From Cylicocyclus nassatus (Eukaryota; Nematoda; Chromadorea; Rhabditida; Strongylidae): a stretch of DNA of 64,000 bases. A model generated the notes under the pieces. That model had not been told where the DNA came from. It searched no databases and saw only the letters and a list, made by a program, of their open reading frames with translations. The translations under genes and the position numbers were made by a program. The stretch is from the NCBI GenBank assembly GCA_958299035.1, contig CATQJL010000001.1, positions 8,362,284 through 8,426,283 of the forward strand, in the 5' to 3' direction. Shown here one piece after another: positions 36,125-47,400 of the stretch (position 1 is the stretch's first letter; every line of letters starts with the position of its first letter).

Positions 36125-36235
36125 AAGTGAATTAAATATAATTAAATATAAATATAATTTATATTATATTATATTATATTATATTTATTTATTTATTTAT
36201 TTATTTTTTATTTATATTATATTTTTAAATATAAT
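36125..36235. repeat. AT-rich microsatellite
   Basis: ATATTAT-type units are followed by an ATTT tetranucleotide run (TATTTATTTATTTATTT) and degenerate AAATATAA units. Confidence 0.85.
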
Positions 36236-36239
36236 TTTT

Positions 36240-38390
36240 CTTTCCCAAACTGAACCAACCATTTTATTTGTGAGCAAGTGATTTTACTTTAACTGCTCCC
36301 TTCTCTGCTCTATTCGAAAAACTAGTATGTACCGGTTGACTAAATGAACTTGGAAACTCCTCTCGTTTTCGTCTAAAAAACCTTAGAATCTGGTGTATCA
36401 CACTCCAAAAAAATAGTTGTTATCATGCGTAAAATTAACCGCTTAATTAATTGATGCTTTCTCTCATGCCGCTTCGTTTTTTCTTGAATCTGACAGATGA
36501 CAAACATAGAAACATAGAAATTTATTAGCATTTGTAGGAGTGAAGTCAAATGAAGACTCTTCATCTATTGCAGGATAATAAAGATGGGTAAATAGGAGCC
36601 ACTAATGCAAAAGTAGCGAGCGAGCGACTTTACCATACGCACCAAAGACGATCCAGTCAATAAAACTAATTCGAAAATCAGTTTCTTTACGATCATGTTC
36701 ATACGAAAATTTTGTACAAGATTATTTTTGTTTTTCCCATTATGAGCCATATCCCGCTACTTATAGCCTTGGCTTACTAAAATGATGTGACATTAGTTGA
36801 TCGTTTGAGCGCATGACCCTCAACGTCTACAGTCGCTCTTAACCTTTGTTATTGAGCATTGGGTAGTTATGAGTTTTATTTTTCCAAATCGCAATGCTTG
36901 CAATCGATTCGTGCAGTCTACTGAATGTATTTGCACGATTTTGATGCATCACTGTAGTACGGTGTATTATATTGGGTCAGCCCGTAGGTGCGTGGGCACT
37001 TCTTGGAAGGAAATCATGATTTTCTTGTACCTTGCTGGATTACCTCAAATTTGAAATGTTCTGATGAAACTGTGCAAAGCTTCCTGAGAGACGAGATGTT
37101 ATGAACTTCTTTGAGAATATGCTCGAGAAGCTGCGGTAGAATCATATCCTTATGAAAGTCGTATTCTTACATAGTATCAACATAAGCCTACAAAAAAAAC
37201 AGTAAAAGTCCTCAGCACATCTTATTCAGGCAAAAGCTATACATACGATCACGTCCGCTGTTCATTTTTATTCTGAAACAATCATAATCAGAGTCATATT
37301 CAAACTGGCTAAAAGAAAATACTAGTTTGGCTGGAACGTTCTTTTGAACCATAAACATTACCTCTTTGCATCTCAATGGTTTTGTTTGAAAGCAGAAATG
37401 AAAATTCCCAACTTCTTAGACTTTTGTAAAGTACATGCCTGTGATCTAATATGAAAGAAACAGCTTCGTAAAAATATCTACTTTCACTCAGGTATATCCC
37501 TGCGCCCTTCTAGTTTTTCTCGTGATCTTCTTCATTTTCTTTCAGTTTTCATTGCTTATACTTATTCACGTTGAGGAGTTGGAGCATTGCTACATTTCCT
37601 AGCGAAATATTATAAAATCTGCTCTACCTTTTCATGATCCCCCATTTCTATACGTTTCTTTTTTTTGCGCCTCCAATGTCCTACAACTTGGATATCTCAC
37701 AGACTATCAATGTAAGCACTTCAGATGAGATACAAGTACATGTAACCAGTTTAATATCGTAATGTCTTCACAGCATCTCTTCCCACATATCCAAGTAGCA
37801 CTGGAAGTCCGATCTTCACGAAAAATCCAGATCTTCTCATCTCCATTGCTTCTTTCATAGCTATCACTACACTATGTATATAATGTCCCTATGAGACATC
37901 CGCTAGGGCTTGTTGGGGCCCGGTGTGGAGATTTCCCTACCTCACTGGTCGTAACCTCAATACGGGTGTTTTTGTTGAAATTTGCATAAACTCGGGGCAC
38001 CGTTCGGCCTTCATTGGTCTGAGAAGATAGTTTGTCGACGGCAGTTAGTTCTGGATTTCTTCTACTTTGGAACGTTTATGTGTCAACTGTCATTCTTTGG
38101 GAGAATTTGGGAGGGGGTCCTAGCGAAGAGGAGGGGGGGGGTTGATTTTACTCTTGTTTTGACCTATATTTTTACGTCGTTCTTACAAATGAAAGCTATA
38201 AGTAGGTTACTATTACAATTTGTAGGTTTTATGAGACGGGTAGTAGCAAGATTTTCCCTCCCCCATTCATTCGTTGAAATGTCAATTCTCCTCTGCGATC
38301 GGGTCATTAAAACCATTACTCTTCGAAGTTTATTCATTCTTACTCGCTAACCTTCGTACTCATTTCCCTACTTCCTCAAGCAAATTATTT
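36240..38390. other. Noncoding stretch upstream of the ZP gene
   Basis: A G9 run is at 38133-38141. A 122-codon frame at 37982-38350 shows no recognised motif. No core promoter can be pointed to. Confidence 0.35.
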
Positions 38391-38393
38391 TAC

Positions 38394-38405
38394 GATTTTT
38401 TTCAG
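38394..38405 (+). promoter_or_regulatory. Probable spliced-leader acceptor of the ZP gene
   Basis: ACGATTTTTTTCAG ends at 38405, 47 bases before the start codon at 38453. No upstream coding donor was seen. A second possible acceptor, TATCCTTCAG, ends at 38428. Confidence 0.5.
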
Positions 38406-38452
38406 GTAGAAAACGAAATATCCTTCAGCGAAAATGGTTTTATGAAAGTAAA

Positions 38453-41400
38453 ATGCACGAGTTTCGATCCTTTCTAGTTGCCGTGCTGATTTGCTGGACA
38501 AACACTGAGGTATACTTTCCTTTTGTCTTTTCTTTATTTGTTGAGTTTTCTTTTTCTCCGTCACGATCCAGAAACAAAAAGCCTTTCCAGCGAATACGGA
38601 ACAGAAATAAGGAAGATCAAGTGATTCCGCTCACGCCAAATACCTTGAACCAAGCTACGTTTCTAAAATACCAACGTATTCCATTGAGACGATTACCTAC
38701 AAGACAAGAGCGACGGAAATATACGGGTAAGGTTCATGTCATTGATGGACCTCTTCTAACTCCATTAGATGATTTTCATGGGGTGTAATACATGAACTGA
38801 AAGACGCCCTCTATCTACGTAATGACTGCAATCACGAATACGCAGAAAAATCGAGAGCTGCAAATTCCAATTACAATTCCTGAATTCCAAATTCCATTAC
38901 AATTCCTGAAAAGCTTTTTACAATGTCAAAACCCCTAAAATTAACTTCTGAAGGCAGTTACACCAATTCAAAGTGAAAGTTTGTTGCTTTGATAAACAAG
39001 CTTTTCATGTTGTCCAGTGCTGATAGATATTTCCTTATTTTCGCAGTGTGGGTGTTGAAACCGACCGAACAACAACTTAGTACAAAAGAGGGGTCCACTT
39101 AATGCGAATCTTATGATCTCGGTATCTGATGGCATTTATGAATACATTGTCTCAAAGAAGCCGTTTTAAACCACAGGTCTCGGCAAATGATTTAATGACT
39201 CTCTCAACTCATCGTCTCCTACTGCATAATGCTAATTCAGAACTTCAAAACTGAAATTTTGATAAAGCGGTTTCCGACTCTTGTGTACCTAACTACGAAA
39301 GCTACACCGAAAAGAAACAGACTGTTCGGTTAACTTAATATATAGCATAAGTTCTAGAAAGCCATCAAAGGTACTGATGAGTCAGAACATTGCGCGTTCT
39401 CATAACAAAAGCTTTTCGGTTGTTAAGTAGGTTCTGATGTGACGACCAAATCACATTAACGATTTTGTTTCTTACAGGAGCTCCGGTTTTGATTTGCGGT
39501 GAAGGTAGTATGGGTATTTTGGTAAATTATCCATTCAATGGACGTATTTTCGCGAGCCATCGAGAAAATGACAAGGAATGTGTGGAGTATATCACGATAG
39601 TGGGTTCTATCCGTATGAAAGCACAATAATGAGAATCTCGAAAATTTTCTTTAGAACACCATCCCCAAGTTTATGACACCACTCGAAGGTAACTGTGGTA
39701 TCTGGAGCAGAAAGGTGAATAATTAGCTATATTATACCAGAAGATAGTCGTTTTGCATAGCATAGCCGCCTTACTGTAGCGGACGAGTTGTTCGCACTCT
39801 CTTTGTGTCTCTGACGGCATTCTTGCGTGTCAACTCGTCCGCTTATCCTGCGGTGTTTTTTGAATCCCGCAGCGAACTACCCTACGGTAATATAATAATG
39901 GCAGTGGAAAAAGGCTACATCCGACTAAATATTCAAAATCATTTTTTAGAGTTTACAACCGTCAAGCACAGATTTTCACCTTCGAGTTGTAGTGTCGTTT
40001 CATTACGAGCACCTAACCGAAGAAGACAGAATTTACGACTTGACTTGCTCATATTCGTCGAAAAATATCTCAGTTGGAGCCTACTATGATACTGTGTGGG
40101 TTACTTTTCTTATTGATTTTCATGATGTTTTCGTACCTAAACGAAGCTGCCAATGCTTACTTATTGTCGCTGGTCATGTAACATCATGTAATATCAACAA
40201 ATGTCAATCGATTTGAAAAAAGAAGGCGAAAATGAGTTGCGTCGCTGTTTTTTGTACCAGATCGCCGCATCGCGACCGCACGCCTCTCCAAACAAGGGCG
40301 TTCGGAATCTGCATAGAATAACCTTTTGCTCTGGCTATGCTAGTCTCTTAGAGCGTAAGTAGGCGATATTTACAAAAGAGAGCAAAGAAAATGTCGTTTG
40401 TAAATTCTACACGTTGCTGCGCGCGGTCGCGTAGCAATTTGGCGGGAAATGACGCACGCATGAATACTGCAATCCTATTTTTGAATGAAGGTTTTCGTCT
40501 ACTAACAGTAGGTTCTACAAATGCTATGTGTGAAAAATTTCTGAGAGAGAAATATGTTTTGCAGAGATTTTGTAGCGCACCCACTACTGAATGCATCGCA
40601 ACTACCTGTATGTCATTATTCACTTCGCAAAGACACATTGGACGGACCACGAACCACATCAGCAACGATCGGGCAATTGGTACTTATTTCATGCCATTTT
40701 GCAGACATTTCATTTGGTAACCTCTATCGAATGTCCATCCGCCGTCAAAGACTTTTGTTACACTGACAAGGTGTGCATCGAAATGATTGGCATACTCCAT
40801 ATAGAAGGAACGAGCGTATTTCAGCAGTGCACCCGTACTTTTGCACGGTTACCGTAATCTGAAAGTGACACGAACGTACAAAAATACCACTGCGCATATT
40901 CTACAGATACCCGAGGAAAATCTTTTTTCTTCAGGTGTATCATCGCTGGAGCTGCCCCTCAAATGACTATGCGTTCAAAGTGTATAGATGTTATGTACAC
41001 AATGGATATCAGCAATCGTATTTGATAGTAAATGATCAAGGGTGAGTATATCTATGCACGTTGTTGCAAACATACATGTGCCAATCAAAGACCGGGCCCG
41101 CCCTCTGTAGCCAAGAATTTTGGGATCTCAAATTACGATAGGCTGCGAAATGGTGACGTTATATGTACACGAATTCAAAAATACATCCATGTTTAATGCT
41201 GAGGAGAACGCTCAAAGTTCCTCTGGTGCTAAGCAGCAATGCTTAAAGTTGCTTGGGTGGTGTACAGCCATATGATTTGAGGTTAGGCAACAACGTCACA
41301 GTTGTCCTGGTGCTGCGCAACAACAGAGTTGCTCTGACGCCATCCAAGAGCATCCAGAGGTGCTTCGATGTTGCACATCAAAATGGTTGTACTGTCAGGC

Positions 41401-44400
41401 AACAACATCGGGATTCTCCTGGTGCTGCGCAACAATACAGTTGCTCTGATGCCATGCAATAGCATCCAAAGGTGCTTTGGTGCTGCGAAACACTAAAGTT
41501 TTTACTGTCAGGCAGCTTAGAGTTGTCCTGATGGCCATGCAAGAGTATCCAAAGGTGCTTTGGTGCTGCGAAACCTGAAGTGGTTCTACTGTCAGACAGC
41601 AACATCGGGATTCTCCTGGTGCTGCGCAACAATACAGTTGCTCTGATGCCATGCAAGAGTATCCAAAGGTGCTTTGGTGCTGCGAAACACCAAAGTTGCT
41701 CTACTGTCAGGCAACAATATTAAGTTAATTTTGGTGCTGCGCGATGCTACAGTTGTTCTGATGCCATGCAAGAGCATCCAAAAGTGCTTTGGTGCTGCGA
41801 AACACTAAAGTTGTTCTTCTGTCAGGCAGCAACATTAGAGTTGTCTTGGTGCCCATTATACTTGGTAATTCGAAAATTTTTCATCGAATGAATGAATTTC
41901 GAATAAATTCGAAAAGGAAAAATTTCGAATAAACGAATATCGAATAAGAAAATAAAAAATCTCGAATGAATGAATTCCGAATAAATTCGGAAAATCAAAA
42001 ATATCGGATGAATGAATATCGAATATATTCGACCATTGGAAGTCGAACTTCGAATAAATATTCGAATGATATCGAATAACCAGAGCAACCATATCTCAAA
42101 ATGCCGACCTATCTGGCCAAAACCGATCCATTTAATTAGCACCCTCGTATCCCCTACACCAACTCCTAGCTCAAAATTTTCCAAAAATCGCTGAAATCGA
42201 TAGAATAGATTTCGGTTTTAATCAGCATCCTCATTTATCCCCTGTACCAACTCCCAACCTCGTAGCTCAAGATTTTCCAAACATCGACAAAATCAATAAA
42301 GTAAATATTAATTCATAATCAGCGCCCTAACTTACCCCCTTGTACCAACTCCAAGCCCCATAGCTCAAACTTCTCCAAAAATCGATAAAATCGATAAGTA
42401 AGTTTTTATCCATAATCAGCACCCTCATTAACCCCTCTGTACCAACTCCCAACCTCGTAGCTCAAACTTCTCCAAAAATCGATAAAGTGTTCACCTAACG
42501 AGCTGTTCGGATTCATAGCGCTAGGTGTGCGAAATTTGAACCAGTAACGGTGGCCAGATATGTACTTAAACGCCACAAATGCTACGATACATTGCCTGTT
42601 CATCGGAGACTTTCGTCTCGTGTGGTATAAGCTAGTCGTGGACGAAGGCATGTGGTTTATTCCGCGAAGCGAGCACGAATGCCCCTATAACCGCGAGCAC
42701 GAATGCCCCTATAACCCCGAGCATACTGCAGGCATTTCAGTGGCCACGTGGTTTGGCAATCGTCAAATTGTCCACAACTAATTTTAAAACTACAGAATGC
42801 AAGGCATTTATCTTTTTGGTGAGTTGTACACGCTGAACATTTGTGGTAAGCTGGCGTTACATTTGAAGACATCTCGTAACTGGCAAATCGCGTACGGCGA
42901 TCTAAACCGTCTAGTCCTTCACTATAACTGCAATGTCCTTTACTCAAAATACACCAATTCGCAAAAAATATCTAAGGTAGCGAATAGAGGCAGTTGTGCA
43001 ATTAACTTATGCAAGCAAGAGTGCGCACTAGTGTGGGCATTGCGTACCGCAAGCATGAGCAATGCAAAGAAAGAAGAACAAGCATTTCAAAACACTTTCA
43101 ATATATGAACTTGGAACATGAGCTTGAATTTATAGCTTCTTTGCTGATTTGGTGCCAATAGCAGTGCGAACAATCACATTGATCGAAAAAGCACCGATTA
43201 AAATCCACATATGATTTTTTTACTGTCAAGCAATCGGAAGAATGCGACCATCCATACAGTTCAAAGGTCATAACGGTTGCAAAAGATGCATTACCGAGTT
43301 TTGCGAAAAAATAACGCGGACGAAGTGAGCTTGATACTCAGCACTTGGCTCTGTAACAAAGTCGAATAATCTGAATACGGAGTTCATTCGAATACGAGTT
43401 CGAATAAACATTCGAAAACATCCGAATAAAATCTATTCGAAATCTCGTTTTTTGATTATTCGAGTTTTCGAATTTTATTCGAAACCCCGTTTTTTGATTA
43501 TTCGAGTTTCGAATTTTATTCGAAACCCCGTTTTCTCAATTATTCGAGTTTCGAATATTATTCGAAAATGGAAGCATTCCGAATATCGAATTTCGAATAC
43601 GAATATATTCAAATGTTTTATTCGAATGATCGAATTTCTATTCGATTCGGACCGAAGTATAGTGCCCATGCAAGAGCATACAAAGTTGCTTGTTCTACTA
43701 TCAGGCAGCAAGCAAGAGTTGTCCTGACTGATGCTGCGCAACAATAGAATTGCTCTGATGCCATGCAAGAACACCCAAGGGTGCCTTGATGACGCGAAAC
43801 ACTAAAGTTGTTCTGCTGTCAGGCAGCTAACTAGAGTTGTCCTGGTGCTGCGCAACAATAGAGTTGCTCTGATGCCATGCAAGAACATCCAAAAGTGCTT
43901 TGGTGCTGCCAAACCCTAAAGTTGTTCTACTGTCAGGCAGCAACATTAGAGTTGTTCTGGTGCTTCGCAACAATAGAGTTGCTCTGATGCCATGCAAGAG
44001 CATCCAAAGTTGCTTCGGTGCTGCCAAACACTAGAATTGTTCTACTGTCAGACAACAATATTAGAGTTGTCCTGGTGCTGCGCAACAATACAGTTGCTCT
44101 ATTACTGCAAGAACGTAAGGTGCTTCGGTGCTGCGAAACAGTAAAATTGCTCTACAGTCGGGCAGCAACATTAGAGTTGTTCTGGTGCTGTGCAACAATA
44201 AGTTGCTCTAATGCTATGCAAGAACATCCAAAGGTGCACTAGTGCTGCGAAACACTAAAGTTGTTCTACTGTCAGACAACAATATTAGAGTTGTCCTGGT
44301 GCTGCGCAACAATACAGTTGCTCTATTACTGCAAGAACGTAAGGTGCTTCGGTGCTGCGAAACAGTAAAATTGCTCTACAGTCGGGCAGCAACATTAGAG

Positions 44401-47400
44401 TTGTTCTGGTGCTGTGCAACAATAAGTTGCTCTAATGCTATGCAAGAACATCCAAAGGTGCACTAGTGCTGCGAAACACTAAAGTTGTTCTACTGTCAGA
44501 CAACAATATTAGAGTTGTCCTGGTGCTGCGCAACAATACAGTTGCTCTATTACTGCAAGAACGTAAGGTGCTTCGGTGCTGCGAAACAGTAAAATTGCTC
44601 TACAGTCGGGCAGCAACATTAGAGTTGTTCTGGTGCTGTGCAACAATAAGTTGCTCTAATGCTATGCAAGAACATCCAAAGGTGCACTAGTGCTGCGAAA
44701 CACTAAAGTTGTTCTACTGTCAGACAACAATATTAGAGTTGTCCTGGTGCTGCGCAACAATACAGTTGCTCTATTACTGCAAGAACGTAAGGTGCTTCGG
44801 TGCTGCGAAACAGTAAAATTGCTCTACAGTCGGGCAGCAACATTAGAGTTGTTCTGGTGCTGTGCAACAATAAGTTGCTCTAATGCTATGCAAGAACATC
44901 CAAAGGTGCACTAGTGCTGCGAAACACTAAAGTTGTTCTACTGTCAGACAACAATATTAGAGTTGTCCTGGTGCTGCGCAACAATACAGTTGCTCTATTA
45001 CTGCAAGAACGTAAGGTGCTTTCGGTGCTGCGAAACAGTAAAATTGCTCTACAGTCGGGCAGCAACATTAGAGTTGTTCTGGTGCTGTGCAACAATAAGT
45101 TGCTCTAATGCTATGCAAGAACATCCAAAGGTGCACTAGTGCTGCGAAACACTAAAGTTGTTCTACTGTCAGACAACAATATTAGAGTTGTCCTGGTGCT
45201 GCGCAACAATACAGTTGCTCTATTACTGCAAGAACGTAAGGTGCTTCGGTGCTGCGAAACAGTAAAATTGCTCTACAGTCGGGCAGCAACATTAGAGTTG
45301 TTCTGGTGCTGTGCAACAATAAGTTGCTCTAATGCTATGCAAGAACATCCAAAGGTGCACTAGTGCTGCCAAACACTAAAGTTGTTCTACTGTCAGACAA
45401 CAATATTAGAGTTGTCCTGGTGCTGCGCAACAATACAGTTGCTCTGATGCCATGCAAGAGCATCCAAAGGTGCACTGGTGCGCGAAACACTAAAGTTGTT
45501 TTACTATTAGGCAACAACATCAGGATTCTCTTGGTGTCGCGCACAATGCACAAGTTTTGTGCAACTCATCGCATTGACTCTGCAGCCGCAGCAACCGCGT
45601 CAGTGAAATCGTTGGATTGGAGTCGTTAGTTTGTTTCTACGATTGCGACATAATTCAGTTGATGTCGTAAAGAAGAGTCTATTTTTTTGCTTCAACGAAC
45701 TGCTGCTGCTGCTGCAGTCAGTGCAGTGAAGGCAGTTTTCGGCGCAGCGTAACCAATCTGCAAAGTATCAGTGACCGAAACTTCGCTTTTCCGTCTTTCT
45801 GGCGTCTTAGCGATAGGTATAAGGAGGTACGATTTGCTAACATCCTTCATTGTATAGCTGCCGTAATCCAACGCATATTCATCTCTAATTGTATGCCTCC
45901 CAATTATGCCAGGAAGCCCAACGGAGAAAAGTAGACATAATTAGATCAGAATGTTCGTTTATGTTCCCTCTCATTTTCTTACTTTTACCATTAAACCTTA
46001 AGCATTGCCCCTCTTATTTAAGCTTTCTTCTCCCCAAGGCCAAAGTCATAATTTATGATTTCGTGGCAGTCCGTTGTCCTCTTTTGACTTTATTTATGAG
46101 TGGGAATATGCTCGGTCAGCATGGGGGGCGCATGCGGCTCCGGATGTGCCTCATTGCGCTTGAATGCCCCTTGTCTGCGCGTCGTCTCGTCCACCTAATG
46201 GTTTATGTACTAATCTCGAATGATCCATCGTCAACTGCCTATGTGCACCTTTCCGGGTGTTTTTTCCTCTTTTTCCTCCCCTAATGTGTTCGTTGAGGTG
46301 TTCACTGGACGAGTCGATCCTGCCACATCCCACATATGATCTGCAAAAGGGTCTCGTCTACACGCCGTCGAAAGCATTCAGGTGAATATCTAAGGCTGGA
46401 AAAGTGAAAGAAAAGCGCTTGAACTCTGTTTAAAAATTGGCCAAAAGGTTGCGTATAAAAAACAGTACGCTTTTTCAGTAAAAATGGCGCTAAAACTTCA
46501 CAATTGCTTTGATTCCCAGTATTTGACTTTCTACTATCTATCAAACTTATAGTAATTTTCTCTTTGAAGTTGGTCTGTAAATTTGAAGTATTCAGCCTAG
46601 AAAATAATAAAACATTGAGTACGATTTTTGAGGTAGCGCCATTCACAAAAATATCCTAAATCTCAGCCAAAGTTTTGAACACTAGAACCAAAATATCATT
46701 AACTAGAAGTCAAATCTTGGCAAGCCTTGATTCAGGAAGTCTCAAAATAATATTTAATATAGAAGGTATGTATCGAATATGTATCGAACGAACGTTTGGC
46801 CTCTAATGACTTTTCAGAAAAAAAAAGTCATCAATGGTCAAGCGTATGATACATTATCTCGGGACGCCTCGTATGTTTTTGCAAGATACCCTTTCAAGGA
46901 AGTGAATATTTGGTTGGGTTTTAGCTAATTTGTGTCATGAAATATTCATTATTAATCCCAAAAATTCCTGGATCAGAAAAACTCTTGTAATTTTCCAAAC
47001 GAGACCATGAAATGGTCAAATTGATACTCTCCACTGGAGCGCGAAAGCGGAAACTTATTATCGAATTTTCCGAATTTTCAGATTTCACAGCGAAAATACT
47101 AAGCTGAAAGTTGCTTTTCCGTTTTGATGTTTGGCCCTTCCCGAATTTAACTTTTTGTAACTCAAATTTCTAGCACATTCAAACGCTAGCAAACGCCAAT
47201 TTTCTCACACAAATCTTCCAGAATTGTGCAAGTATGCATTGAAAATAGCAATAATAGCTACATAATAGTGCACAAAATGTTCTATTGTGCAATACTTTTT
47301 TTAGAATATGGAGCCGAAAATGAGCTAATAAAACATCAACATAGTTTGCAGACTAACAATTCTTGATTTTCTTTAGCTCCACATAGCACTAATTGCAGAT

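Larger units (their letters stand above)
41856..43661. mobile_element. Inverted-repeat (foldback) element inserted in the satellite
   Basis: The element interrupts the satellite and is flanked by GTGCCCA on both sides (41849-41855 and 43662-43668), a likely 7-base target duplication. The left end TTATACTTGGTAATTCGAA and the reverse of the right end, TATACTTCGGTCCGAATCGA, are inverted. The subterminal 200 bases on both sides are TTCGAAT-rich short tandem repeats. The inside holds an ATCGAT-rich array (42120-42490) and about 800 bases of non-repeated sequence. The superfamily is not determined; no transposase was recognised. Confidence 0.65.

Noticed and set aside
37982..38350. 122-codon frame upstream of the ZP gene
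   Set aside because: It has no recognisable domain, contains a G9 run, and runs into the leader region of the ZP gene without a splice or stop arrangement that makes sense.
38501..38788. 111-codon open frame 38453-38788 as an unspliced protein
   Set aside because: GT at 38510 and TTTCCAG at 38584-38590 define an intron, and GT at 38727 a second donor. The spliced reading continues into a ZP domain, whereas the unspliced frame stops.
42797..43108. 103-codon frame as ZP exon 8
   Set aside because: Its HYNCNV segment resembles a ZP strand, but no acceptor gives the needed cysteine, and the exon at 46298-46381 fits in phase, length and motif. The frame also lies inside a mobile element.
44018..45363. 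Repeated 74-codon open frames as a tandem gene family
   Set aside because: They repeat exactly with the 224-bp satellite unit, opposite-strand frames are open too, and a 1-base insertion in unit five breaks the pattern. They are satellite read as protein.
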